Below are positions 25,801 through 34,399 of a stretch of 64,000 nt of DNA, piece after piece; the stretch's first letter is position 1; every line of letters begins with the position of its first letter. The stretch comes from Streptomyces xanthophaeus (GTDB lineage Bacteria > Actinomycetota > Actinomycetes > Streptomycetales > Streptomycetaceae), in assembly GCF_030440515.1 (NCBI RefSeq), contig NZ_CP076543.1, positions 620,001 through 684,000 on the forward strand. Direction: 5' to 3'. The translations under genes and the position numbers were made by a program. The notes under the pieces were generated by a model. That model was given only the letters and a program-made list of their open reading frames with translations, was not told the DNA's origin and did not search any database.

Positions 25801-26784
25801 TCAGCGGCAGGCGTCGATCTCGTGATGCCAGGCGGGGGACGGGAAGGCCTGCGGATAGAGCCGGGCGCACGTGGCCAGGTGGGCGCGGAAGGCCGTGCGC
25901 AGGCGGCCCGCGTAGTGGGCGCACAGGGCCTGCGGGGACGTTCCGGTGGCCGCGGCGTGGATGACCGCCGTGGCGAGGACGGCCGTCCGCAGGGCCTGGG
26001 CCGTGCCGGTGCCGCTGAGCGGGTCGTAGCGGATGGCGCCCGCACCGACCAGGAGCCGCCCGGGGGTGTGCGGGGTCGGGGCGGTCGCCGGGGTGCGGTG
26101 GAGGCGGGGGGCGGCCGGCAGCGAGACGGCGGCGGCCGGTGCCCGCAGGAGCCGGGGGGCCAGGGCGGAAGCGGCGAGCAGGCGGCCCAGCAGGTTCTCG
26201 GGGTGGGCGGCGGGACCCGGGATCATGGCCTGGAGCAGGGCGCTCCCGTCCCCCAGTGGAGTGAGGTGGAGCCAGGCGAGTTCGGTGCAGGCGAGGCGGG
26301 CGGTGGTGTCGTCCTGGCCGGGTGAGAGGGCCGCTGTACCGGCGAGCAGCCGACGGCGGCCGGCCGTCCACCGGTCATCGGGGTGGGAGTCGGCCGTGAC
26401 CGTCCACTGCGGTACGCCGCCTCCCCCGGGTTCCCCGGCGACGGCGTCCGGATGGTGTGCGGCGAGGCGGTCGAGCAGCCGGGCCGCGAGCTGGGCCCCG
26501 TCCAGCACCACGGCCGGCGCTCCGATGCGGGGGGCGGCCGGACCGGGGCCCCAGCGGGCCCGCCGGTGGGTCAGTTCATGGGTGACCAGGCCCAGGTCGG
26601 CCGGGCCCGCGATGCCCCACAGGGAGTGGAGCAGGGCCAGGGTGGATTCACCCAGCAGGAGCGGGCGCCGGCCCCCGTCCGGGCGCGGCCGGAGCCGGAC
26701 CCGGTGGCCCCGTGCGGCGAGGAGCCAGGCGCAGGTGACTTCGGCCAGCCCGGAACCGGCGATCTCGACGTCGGCCCTGCTCAT
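25801..26784 (-). CDS. LodB-like FAD-dependent oxidoreductase (CTQ maturation)
   Basis: 327 residues. N-terminal dinucleotide fold ADVEIAGSGLAEVTCAWLLAARGHRVRL (about 4-31) and a second FAD segment GRLLVGAGAIRYDPLSGTGTAQALRTA near residue 240, the layout of LodB/QhpG and flavin-dependent halogenase relatives. No halogenase WxWxIP motif was seen. LodB-type proteins oxygenate the Trp that becomes cysteine tryptophylquinone in the partner oxidase. It overlaps the LodA_C-ferritin gene start/stop by ATGA and is the last gene of the six-gene operon. Confidence 0.75.
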   Translation of the reverse strand: MSRADVEIAGSGLAEVTCAWLLAARGHRVRLRPRPDGGRRPLLLGESTLALLHSLWGIAGPADLGLVTHELTHRRARWGPGPAAPRIGAPAVVLDGAQLAARLLDRLAAHHPDAVAGEPGGGGVPQWTVTADSHPDDRWTAGRRRLLAGTAALSPGQDDTTARLACTELAWLHLTPLGDGSALLQAMIPGPAAHPENLLGRLLAASALAPRLLRAPAAAVSLPAAPRLHRTPATAPTPHTPGRLLVGAGAIRYDPLSGTGTAQALRTAVLATAVIHAAATGTSPQALCAHYAGRLRTAFRAHLATCARLYPQAFPSPAWHHEIDACR

Positions 26785-28787
26785 CGCAGGCTGAAGGCGG
26801 CGATCAAGGCGTCGGTGTCGGCCTGATGACGGGACATCATTTCACGCATCCCGTCGACGGCGAGGGCGTTGATGTTCTGCCGTACCGTGCCGGAAGCCCG
26901 TGCCGCGGCCAGGGCGGCCTGGCCGTCGGCGGGTTCCGGGCCGGTCGCCCGTGCGGGCACCGACGCGGAGGTCGCGGCGGACGCGGACGCGATCGCCTCC
27001 TCGCCGACGGGTTCGGGCGCCGCGGGGAGCTTGGTGAAGCGGGGTGCGACGCCGCGTGACGCGAGGAGGTGGTTGAGCTCGTGGAGGTTGGACATCGTGC
27101 GGCGGGCCTGTTCGATCAGCACCCCGCCCGCGGTGTCGCCCCGTTGCAGCGTGGCCTCCAAGGCGCCGAGCAGCATGGTGTAGTTCAGCGCCGACAGTTC
27201 GACCAGCTGCACGTCGAGCGCAGTGCCCGGTTCGGTACTCAGCGGCCGGAGGTAGTCGTCGGGGGAAAGCTCCGCGAGATGCTCCTTGACGGCGGTGAAG
27301 CGGCGGTGGTGGTCGTTGCCCTCGTCGATGATGAGCTTGACGAGGTGCGCCAGCCGGTCCGCCTCGGGGAAGAGTTCCGGGCGGCGGACGATGGTCTCGT
27401 GCAGCTTGACGTACATCCCGTCGATGCCCTGCGGGTCGGCGGTCACCGCGCTGGGGCGCTCCACGGCGATGAACCAGTCCAGTTGTTCCGGGGTGAGCGG
27501 CTTCAGCTCGAAGCGCCGGTCCGTCTGGATCTGGATCACGGTGTCGGGCCGGGGCGGTTCGAGCCGCAGTGGCCGTCCGAGTGTGCCGAGCATCTCGTTG
27601 ACCCATCTCAGGTGGCGCATCTCGTCCACCGCGACGGAGAACACCTCCGCGGCGGCCGCGTAGATCTTCCGGGTGCGCGCCCCCTCGGGCGTGGCCGGGT
27701 CGTGCACGGCCGGGTCGAAGACGGGCGGGGCGTTCAGGGAGTAGTGGGCGTAGAGGTATTCGAGGCAGAGCGCGTGCTCGACGCAGGCGAGGCGTTCCAG
27801 TTCCCGGATCACCCTCGCGCGCGTCATCGGCTGCAGGCCGGACCAGTCCGGCAGTTCCATGCTGTCGTCCTCGCGGCCGTTGAGGACGACGGGGAGCACG
27901 TTCCAGTTCGCGATCAGGGCGGGGTGGTCGAGCTCCTTGGCGGCCCGGCCCCGGATGGTGGGGATGTCGGGCTCGGGCGGGTTGGTGGTGCGGTCGCGGC
28001 GCTGGAAGTTGAGGTTGCGGTGCAGGCCGTCGGAGCTGGTGGAGATGTCCGGCTTGGAGGCGGCCCAGTAGTAGCAGCCGCATTCGCGGAAGTCGTACTG
28101 CCAGGGCGCGCAGAGACTCCGGGTGAGGTCGCCGGCCTGGTACACGTCGGGGTCGATGACCCCGTCCGGGTCGAGGTAGCGGGCCCGGTCGGCGACCAGG
28201 ATCGCCCACTCCAGGGCGCCGTCCGCGTCGCGCTGCACCTCGCTCCGGTCGTCCGTCCGCCGGCGGTTGAGGCCGCCGTCCGGCACCCAGAAGGCCCCGG
28301 GTGAGGTGCTGCCCGGGGTGCGGCCGAGGACGACGGCCACCCGGCCCGGGAGCAGGTCGTGCACCCGGCGCCACAGTTCCAGGCCGGTCCGCTCGGTCGC
28401 GTGGAACACGGGCGCGTCCTGCTCCTCCTGGTCGACGGTGGTGCGCCCGCAGACGGCCCACAGGTAGAGGGGCCGTGGGTCCTGCGGCGTTCCCGTGTCC
28501 AGGTCGGCCTCGGTGATGCCCTGGTCGGCGGCGACTCCGCCGGTGACGGCCAGCACCCGTGATCCGCTCGCGTGGTGGAAGTCGACGGTCAGGCCGGGGA
28601 AGAACGCCTTCTCCAGGTTGCGCTGGTCGAATTCCAGGCCGGGGAAGCAGTTGTCGACACCGCTCTCCGGGCGGGATCCGGACGGGTTGCCGCGGACCAC
28701 GTGGTCGGCCCGTGCGGTGAGGTTGCGGGGGAAGATCTTCCCCTCGGGTACGGGGAGGTCGACGCTGCCGGGAGTGGGGTCGTTCAT
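26781..28787 (-). CDS. LodA C-terminal-type CTQ domain fused to a ferritin-like domain
   Basis: 668 residues. Residues 1-305 look like the C-terminal half of LodA/GoxA CTQ oxidases: CFPGLEFDQRNLEKAFFPGL, then LTRSLCAPWQYDFRECGCYYWAASKPD and HPALIANWNVLPVVL. By analogy with LodA, Cys236 (or Cys238) and Trp295 would form the CTQ; their 59-residue spacing is near the 65 of LodA Cys516/Trp581. Residues about 320-600 are a ferritin-like domain (LACVEHALCLEYLYAHY, VDEMRHLRWVNEML, EGNDHHRRF) of the kind seen in VioB. An Ala-rich linker and short helical tail follow. The N-terminal half of the oxidase appears to be encoded separately at 30281-31693. Confidence 0.75.
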   Translation of the reverse strand: MNDPTPGSVDLPVPEGKIFPRNLTARADHVVRGNPSGSRPESGVDNCFPGLEFDQRNLEKAFFPGLTVDFHHASGSRVLAVTGGVAADQGITEADLDTGTPQDPRPLYLWAVCGRTTVDQEEQDAPVFHATERTGLELWRRVHDLLPGRVAVVLGRTPGSTSPGAFWVPDGGLNRRRTDDRSEVQRDADGALEWAILVADRARYLDPDGVIDPDVYQAGDLTRSLCAPWQYDFRECGCYYWAASKPDISTSSDGLHRNLNFQRRDRTTNPPEPDIPTIRGRAAKELDHPALIANWNVLPVVLNGREDDSMELPDWSGLQPMTRARVIRELERLACVEHALCLEYLYAHYSLNAPPVFDPAVHDPATPEGARTRKIYAAAAEVFSVAVDEMRHLRWVNEMLGTLGRPLRLEPPRPDTVIQIQTDRRFELKPLTPEQLDWFIAVERPSAVTADPQGIDGMYVKLHETIVRRPELFPEADRLAHLVKLIIDEGNDHHRRFTAVKEHLAELSPDDYLRPLSTEPGTALDVQLVELSALNYTMLLGALEATLQRGDTAGGVLIEQARRTMSNLHELNHLLASRGVAPRFTKLPAAPEPVGEEAIASASAATSASVPARATGPEPADGQAALAAARASGTVRQNINALAVDGMREMMSRHQADTDALIAAFSLR

Positions 28788-28823
28788 GGCGGTTCCTTCG
28801 GGCCGGACGGGGCGGGGCGCGGG

Positions 28824-30284
28824 TCAGCGGGCCAGGGCGGCCGGATCGCCCGGGAGGTCGGATGCGCTCGGATGCCGGAAGAACTCCGGTGCGGCCTGCG
28901 AGAGTTCGACGTAGGCGCGCAGGCAGAAGGCCAGCCAGCCGCGGATGTAGTCGCAGCCGGTCCGGCCGCGCCGGGTGACCTCGTGGTAGCAGCCGCCGCC
29001 GCACAGGTAGCGGGCCCAGCAGGACCGGCAGGGCTCGGCCCGGTCCACGTGGCGGGCCGCCAGGTGGGCCGCTCTCGCCCCCTGGTCGGGTCCCTCGGTC
29101 AGCGAGCCCATGGCGAAGGCCGGGTCGTCGACCAGCCGGTGGCAGGCGTAGAGACCGCCCTCGGCGGAGGCGCTGAGGTATCCGGCGCCGGCGCCGCAGG
29201 GGTACGGGCGATGGCCGCCCGTGTGCAGTTCGTACATCGCCGTCTGGAAGTTGCCGAAGGGGTACGGGCGGCCTGCCGTCAGTTCGCGCAGCGCCGCCTC
29301 CCCGCACTCGACCATCTGTTGGAGGAATCCGGTGAAGGCGTCGGGGCCGATCTCGTACGCGGGGTCCGGGGCGCTCACCACCGCGGCGAAACCGACCTCG
29401 TCGAAGCCGAGGCCGATGCCGTGCTCCAGGATGTCGGGCAGCCGACCGGTGTACGGGGTGACGCTCACCCGGGCCGAGAGGTGGCGGGGCCTTCCGTGCC
29501 GCTCCAGCACCTCCAGCCCGGCCCGCAGCCGGTCGTACGCGCTGCCCCCGCCGGGGGCCCGGCGCAGTGCGTCGTGGCCGGCCCGGTCGCCGTCCAGGCT
29601 GACGGCGACGGTGAACGGGTGGGCGGCGAACAGTTCCGCGTCCGCGGGCCGGACCGTGGTGAGGTTGGTGGTGAGCGCGAAGCGGACGGCGTGCCCGGTG
29701 GCGGCTCCGGCCCCGGTCGCGTACGTGACGACCTCGTGCACCAGGTCGCGGGCGAGCAGGGGTTCACCGCCCATGAACCCGACCACCACCGCGGCCCCCG
29801 GCGCGGCCTCCGCGAGGAGCCGGTCCACGGCGGCGAACGCGGTCTCGCGGGGCATGGCCCGGGCGGAGCCGCCGAACCGGCCCTCGTCGGCGTAGCAGTG
29901 GCCGCAGCTGAGGTTGCAGGCCTGCATGACGTTGAGCGACAGGGAGGACAGGGGTGGTACGGCGGCCGGGGTGCCGTCGATCCGAGGGGCCGGCAGGCCG
30001 GCCCCGCCCCAGAGCGGCAGGCCCAGTCCGGCGGCGAGGGCGGCGTCCTGGGCCGGGTCGTGGGCGGTGGCCGTCCACCGCTCCAGGCGGTCCGCCGTCG
30101 CCTCCGGGAGGTCGTAGATCCGGCTGCCGTCGGCGACGAACAGGTGGGCTCCGTGGGCGCTGCGGAACACCCTGGTCTCGGCGGCGAGGCCGGGCGGCCC
30201 GCCCCCGGCGCCCGTTCCCGGGTCCGGTTCGGCCCGCGGTTCCCGTTCCGGCGGCCGGCGGCCGATCTGCAGCAGTACGCTCAT
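28824..30284 (-). CDS. Radical SAM/SPASM protein, QhpD-like peptide maturase
   Basis: The ATG at 30284 overlaps the stop of the LodA_N-type gene (ATGA) and gives 486 residues. Residues 1-110 form a non-catalytic N-terminal region. The radical SAM cluster motif is CNLSCGHC (Cys123, Cys127, Cys130), followed by FMGGEPLL. The C-terminal SPASM-type part is Cys-rich (PCGAGAGY, GLYACHR, CRSCWARYLCGGGCYHE, FCLRAY) for auxiliary Fe-S clusters. This pattern is like maturases that make thioether links in quinohemoprotein amine dehydrogenase subunits. Here it may cross-link the oxidase. Confidence 0.85.
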   Translation of the reverse strand: MSVLLQIGRRPPEREPRAEPDPGTGAGGGPPGLAAETRVFRSAHGAHLFVADGSRIYDLPEATADRLERWTATAHDPAQDAALAAGLGLPLWGGAGLPAPRIDGTPAAVPPLSSLSLNVMQACNLSCGHCYADEGRFGGSARAMPRETAFAAVDRLLAEAAPGAAVVVGFMGGEPLLARDLVHEVVTYATGAGAATGHAVRFALTTNLTTVRPADAELFAAHPFTVAVSLDGDRAGHDALRRAPGGGSAYDRLRAGLEVLERHGRPRHLSARVSVTPYTGRLPDILEHGIGLGFDEVGFAAVVSAPDPAYEIGPDAFTGFLQQMVECGEAALRELTAGRPYPFGNFQTAMYELHTGGHRPYPCGAGAGYLSASAEGGLYACHRLVDDPAFAMGSLTEGPDQGARAAHLAARHVDRAEPCRSCWARYLCGGGCYHEVTRRGRTGCDYIRGWLAFCLRAYVELSQAAPEFFRHPSASDLPGDPAALAR

Positions 30285-31693
30285 GTCCCCTCCTCGACCC
30301 GTTCGCGCAGCGATCCGGCCCAGGCCACCAGAAGGTCGTACTGGCGGCGGGTCAGGTGCATGGGGAAGGCGTCGGATCCCCGCACCGCGACCGGCATCCG
30401 GCGGTCGTACCAGACGTCTTCGGATCCCGGCTCCCTGATGGCCCGTTCGATGAGTCCGGGCTGTTCGCGGAACATGTCCTCCAGGGCCTCCAGTGCGACG
30501 AAGCGGCGGTGCCGGCGGCGGCCGCGTTCGGTGAGGGCGAGGATCACTCCGAGCAGGGGTTCGGGCGGGCTGAAGGTGCGGGCCCGGGCCGGGCCGGTGG
30601 GGAGGCCCAGGTCCTCGGCCGTGCTCTCGTTCTCCAGCGTCGCCCGCTCGTTCTGCGCGTCGACGTTGACGGCGTCCATGGCCTCCAGCACCCGTTCGAA
30701 CAGGTCGCGCACCTCCAGCGCGGTCAGTCGGGGGTGCTCTGCGATGTAGCCGGGGTCGCGGACCTCCCCGCGTTTGACCCGGTCCGCCAGGCCGTCGGCG
30801 AGGGAGGTGAAGGGTCTGCGGTCCGGCGCGAAATCGGGCGGGGTGACGACGATCCGCGCGCGGGCCGACAGGCCGCCCGGCAGGGTGACGGTGACCAGTC
30901 CGTCGCACACGTCGTCGACCAGTCCGAGGCTCGTCTCCCCGTCCTCCTCCCGCGAGCCTGCGAACAGTCCTCCGGGAACCGTCCGCGGATCGTCCTCGCC
31001 GGTGAACTCGCACCATCGCGCGTCCGGGGAGAGGAACAGGTGCTCGGCCGGCAGGACGAACCGCAGGGAGCGCTCCGGAAGGTTCGTGGGGCCGTACACC
31101 GCTCCGGTGGCGGGTGTGAAACGCAGCCGGAGTTCGGGAAACCGGTCGTCGGGCCTGGGCACCTGGACGGACCCGAGGGGTACGTGCCGCCCGGCCGGCA
31201 CCAGCGGCCGGTCGGCCCCCTGCGGCGAACGCCCCTCCAGCGGCGTGCGCCGGTGGTCGTCACCGGCCAGCTCCACACCGGCCTCGATCCGGTCGCCCGG
31301 CGAGAGGGTGCAGTGGTGCGCTTTCAGATTGGCGACCTCCACCTCCCAGCGCACGTCGGCGAGTTCCGTGCCGGCGGCGGCCAGCACATCGGTGGTGACC
31401 GGGCCGGTGTGACGCTCCCCGTCGGCCGTCCACGTACCGTGCACCTCGAAGAAGGGGCAGAGCGGACGGAAGCCGTCGGCGTCCTTGAACCGGACGCGGT
31501 CCCCCTCGGGCTCCCGCTCCGTCAGGGTCCCGTCCTCGGCGACGTCGAGGGAGGGCCGGGGCTCGACGACGGTCTTGCCGGTGCCGCCCGGCGTCAGGTC
31601 GCTCATCCCCCACCGGTAGTTGTCACAGGGCACGGGGGACGGCCCCAGCCGGGCGAAGGCGAGCGGTGGATGGAGCCAGATCTGTTCGATCAC
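30281..31693 (-). CDS. LodA N-terminal-type domain protein
   Basis: 470 residues. It begins IEQIWLHPPLAFARLGPSP, which resembles the HPxIGxARxGNS start of LodA/GoxA oxidases, and contains VTPPDFAPDRRPFTSLADGLADRV, like the APPDFAPD segment of LodA. No Cys/Trp pair like that of the CTQ core is seen, so it should be the non-catalytic half, pairing with the product of 26781-28787. It overlaps the radical SAM gene (ATGA). Start choice is the first ATG after a weak GGAAGGAATC site. Confidence 0.65.
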   Translation of the reverse strand: MIEQIWLHPPLAFARLGPSPVPCDNYRWGMSDLTPGGTGKTVVEPRPSLDVAEDGTLTEREPEGDRVRFKDADGFRPLCPFFEVHGTWTADGERHTGPVTTDVLAAAGTELADVRWEVEVANLKAHHCTLSPGDRIEAGVELAGDDHRRTPLEGRSPQGADRPLVPAGRHVPLGSVQVPRPDDRFPELRLRFTPATGAVYGPTNLPERSLRFVLPAEHLFLSPDARWCEFTGEDDPRTVPGGLFAGSREEDGETSLGLVDDVCDGLVTVTLPGGLSARARIVVTPPDFAPDRRPFTSLADGLADRVKRGEVRDPGYIAEHPRLTALEVRDLFERVLEAMDAVNVDAQNERATLENESTAEDLGLPTGPARARTFSPPEPLLGVILALTERGRRRHRRFVALEALEDMFREQPGLIERAIREPGSEDVWYDRRMPVAVRGSDAFPMHLTRRQYDLLVAWAGSLRERVEEGT

Positions 31694-31776
31694 TGCGGGT
31701 CTCCGATTCCTTCCAGGAGTCCGGGGGCTCCCAGGGGTGCGGGGAGTCCGGGAGTCCGGTCAGCGGGGGCGGCTGT

Positions 31777-33006
31777 TCAGCCGAATACCTCGGCCCCCGG
31801 ATAGGGGGCCCCGTCCCGTACGGGGGGAACCAGATACGTGCCTGCCGCCCGTACCGTCAGCAGCCGCCCGGCCGGTCCGTCCGGACCGGGCTGCCCGCCG
31901 AAGTTGACGCCACCCAGCCAGCCGCGCTGGGTGAGGATGCGCAGCACCCGTTCGGGGCTGTCCTGGAAGCCGACGAAGTTCAGCCCGGCCCGGAAGCCGG
32001 GGGCGGCCGCGACCGGTTCGAAGAACTCGTACCCCTGCCGGAACACCCGCAGCGAGCCGCTCTGGTCCGGGTCGGCGGTGCCGGTCAGATTGGCCCGCCG
32101 CACATGGGCGGTGAGCAGCACCGGATCGGCGGTGGGCCGTGGCTCCAGGAAGTCCTCGTTGCCCGGCTGCGTGACCTCGGTGGTCCCGGCCACCGGACAG
32201 CCCGCGGCCGGTACGGGCCTCCCGTCGTCGTCACGGCCGGTGAGCGGGGCTCCGGTGAGCTTGTCCCGGCCGACGAGGAACTCCTGCTGCGCGCGCGGCA
32301 GGAGGTGCCACTGGTCGAGGTCGACGGCGAGGCGGGCGAAGACCAGACAGGTACCGCCGATCGTCCAGGGGTCCGGGCCCGCGTCGGCCGCCGCGATGCA
32401 GATGACCCGTTCCCGGTCGGCGCTGTCCAGGTTGGACACGCCGTCGTGGAAGCCGATCCAGCTGCGCCGGTCGTCGCGCTGGAATCCGGTGTGGATGCCC
32501 GCGATCTCCAGCGTGGCCGTCCGTGTGTCGCCGGTGCGCGCGCCGCGCAGCAGCTTCCACAGCTCCACCACGGCGCGCGAGACCGCGAGCTGGGTGTCCG
32601 CGGTGAGCTGCAGGCAGAACTCCTCCGTGGCGTCGTTGCGGGTGACGTCGGCCGCGTAGGACAGGCCCCCGCCGACCAGCAGCGGTCCGCCGCCGGTGGG
32701 GCGGGGCGAGCGGAACCGCAGGCGCGGGCCGAGTGCGGCCGGGCACGGAAGTTTCGCGCCGGCGATGTCGAAGGCCTTCGGGCCGAGGCCGAGCAGGAAC
32801 TCCAGGCCGGCGCTCGGCACCGGGTGGCCCGGCAGTTCCGGTACGACGCCGTCGGCGAGCCCGCGCAGCAGCGTGGTCACCTCGCGCAGCGCGCCGTCGA
32901 CGGCCGTGGCGCCGGCCTCCGGGTCGGCCCGCAGGAACACGAGCGCCAGATGGCCGGGGGGGCGGCGGCCGGGCCCGTGGTAGATGCCGTCCTGGAGGAC
33001 GCTCAT
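31777..33006 (-). CDS. DyP-type heme peroxidase
   Basis: ATG overlaps the stop of the upstream gene (ATGA). 409 residues. DyP signature GFHDG (Gly185-Phe-His-Asp188-Gly), proximal heme His301 in LLTAHVRRAN, and C-terminal LNFVGFQDSPERVLRILTQRGWLGG. No Tat signal, so cytoplasmic, and no encapsulin gene adjacent. In this operon it may remove or use the H2O2 produced by a LodA-type oxidase, or take part in its maturation. Confidence 0.9.
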   Translation of the reverse strand: MSVLQDGIYHGPGRRPPGHLALVFLRADPEAGATAVDGALREVTTLLRGLADGVVPELPGHPVPSAGLEFLLGLGPKAFDIAGAKLPCPAALGPRLRFRSPRPTGGGPLLVGGGLSYAADVTRNDATEEFCLQLTADTQLAVSRAVVELWKLLRGARTGDTRTATLEIAGIHTGFQRDDRRSWIGFHDGVSNLDSADRERVICIAAADAGPDPWTIGGTCLVFARLAVDLDQWHLLPRAQQEFLVGRDKLTGAPLTGRDDDGRPVPAAGCPVAGTTEVTQPGNEDFLEPRPTADPVLLTAHVRRANLTGTADPDQSGSLRVFRQGYEFFEPVAAAPGFRAGLNFVGFQDSPERVLRILTQRGWLGGVNFGGQPGPDGPAGRLLTVRAAGTYLVPPVRDGAPYPGAEVFG

Positions 33007-34259
33007 CTCCCGCCCCGGGGGCCGCCGCCCACCAGTCCCGGCAGCAGGGCCTCGGCGTCGAAGGCTTCCTTCAGCGGCCCCACCGTGTCGGTGCACACGC
33101 TCGCGTCCCGGCAGCGGATGGGTCCGGGCGAGTCGGCGAGGACCACGAAGTCACCGGGCGGTACGGGCGCCGGTGCGCCGAGTGCGACCACCGGGCCCAC
33201 CTGTACCTGGCGTACGACCTGGTAGCCGCCGGTCAGGGGCTCCTCCGAGTCGCCCTCCACCACGGTGATGTCGTCGAGGAAGTGCGGGTCGTCGTCCGGC
33301 GGGCCGAATTCGAGCCGCTGGTGCAGTCCTTGCCGGCCGCGCCCCAGCCGGATCCACGGGTCCGGGAGCGGGCCGCCCTCGAAGAGGAAGACCTCGGAGG
33401 TGAACTGCTGGATGTACATGCCCAGCGGATCGGCGAAGGACACGGTCCGGCCCTGGAAGGCGGCGTCCGCCGCGGCCAGAGCGGCGGCCGGGTCGGCGTG
33501 GCGGCAGGACAGGGCTTCGAGACCGGGCTGCTGGCGGAAGATCTGGTCCCGTCCGGCGGGTTCGAAGCCGCCCGCGGAATTCCGGCGGGCGTAGGGCTTC
33601 GCGCCGAACATCACGATGTAGATCAGGTCGTCCAGCCCGTTGATGGGATGGGCCATGAACAGGGCGTTGACGGCGTTGAGCGAGCCCGCCGGATTGGCGG
33701 GGACTCCGGCGTCGATCAGGTCGCGGTGCAGTCCGTGGCCGGTCAGGTGGCGGGCGAAGGCCACGCGGCGCTGGGCCGGAGCGAGCGGGCCCGGGTCCGC
33801 GACGGCCGGTCCGTAGAGTTCCTGCCAGCGGGGTTCGGTGCCGAGCGTCGCGGTGAGGATCTCCCGCAGGCGGTCCGGGGCGTGCTCGGCGAGCATCAGG
33901 TAGTACTCGGGGAGTTCGGTGGTGACCTGCACCCGCTTGGGGCGCATCCGTCCCTCGGTGTCGGCCGCACTGATGACCGCGTACTCGCAGTACTCGTTGT
34001 GCAGGGCGCGTCGGCCGCGTACACCCCAGTCGGACAACGCGCGGGCCGTGTCGGCGTCGAAGCAGAACTCGGGCTCGGCCGGATTGCCGAACCAGGTGAC
34101 GGCCACCCGCTCGGCGGCCGGATCGTCGGGTTCCAGGGTGAAGTATCTGCTCCCCAGATCAGGCTCCAGGCTCCTGAACTGGCGGTCGATCTCCTTGTTC
34201 CAGCGGTCCAGGAGATCGGGGGTCAGGTCGTCGGCCAGTCCGGGGACGGAAAACGGCAC
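33003..34259 (-). CDS. Unrecognised protein, first gene of the CTQ-oxidase operon
   Basis: 418 residues, no signal peptide and no membrane segment. I do not recognise the family. Notable segments: VTWFGNPAEPEFCFD, RALHNEYCEYAVISAADTEG, AHPINGLDDLIYIVMFGAKPYARR and IRCRDASVCTDTVGP. The His, Cys and acidic residues in these could bind metal or heme, but no known motif fits. A strong GGAGG site precedes the ATG. It shares the ATGA overlap with the DyP gene, so it is part of the same system. It may be an oxygenase-like or scaffold component. Confidence 0.8.
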   Translation of the reverse strand: MPFSVPGLADDLTPDLLDRWNKEIDRQFRSLEPDLGSRYFTLEPDDPAAERVAVTWFGNPAEPEFCFDADTARALSDWGVRGRRALHNEYCEYAVISAADTEGRMRPKRVQVTTELPEYYLMLAEHAPDRLREILTATLGTEPRWQELYGPAVADPGPLAPAQRRVAFARHLTGHGLHRDLIDAGVPANPAGSLNAVNALFMAHPINGLDDLIYIVMFGAKPYARRNSAGGFEPAGRDQIFRQQPGLEALSCRHADPAAALAAADAAFQGRTVSFADPLGMYIQQFTSEVFLFEGGPLPDPWIRLGRGRQGLHQRLEFGPPDDDPHFLDDITVVEGDSEEPLTGGYQVVRQVQVGPVVALGAPAPVPPGDFVVLADSPGPIRCRDASVCTDTVGPLKEAFDAEALLPGLVGGGPRGGR

Positions 34260-34273
34260 GTCGGTACCTCCTG

Positions 34274-34290
34274 ACGGGGTGTGACCCCGT
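34274..34290 (-). promoter_or_regulatory. Hairpin immediately upstream of the operon ribosome site
   Basis: Perfect 7-bp inverted repeat ACGGGGT/ACCCCGT with a 3-base loop, 15 bases ahead of the start of the first operon gene and touching its GGAGG site. It may influence translation or be an operator. The region to 34399 is AT-richer and should contain the operon promoter. Confidence 0.5.
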
Positions 34291-34399
34291 AGGTGACGTT
34301 GTGAGCGGCCAAGATCGTGACACAGAGTATCGATCTATTCACGCAACGTAGTCAAGGGGCGCGCCCGACGCCGTCCGGCGGGCTCCGGGAGCCTCGCCG

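Noticed and set aside
25801-26784. Flavin-dependent tryptophan halogenase
   Set aside because: The WxWxIP motif and active-site Lys context were not seen, and the gene is coupled to a CTQ-type protein.
31777-33006. DyP as encapsulin cargo
   Set aside because: No encapsulin gene is adjacent and no typical cargo tail was recognised at the C-terminus.
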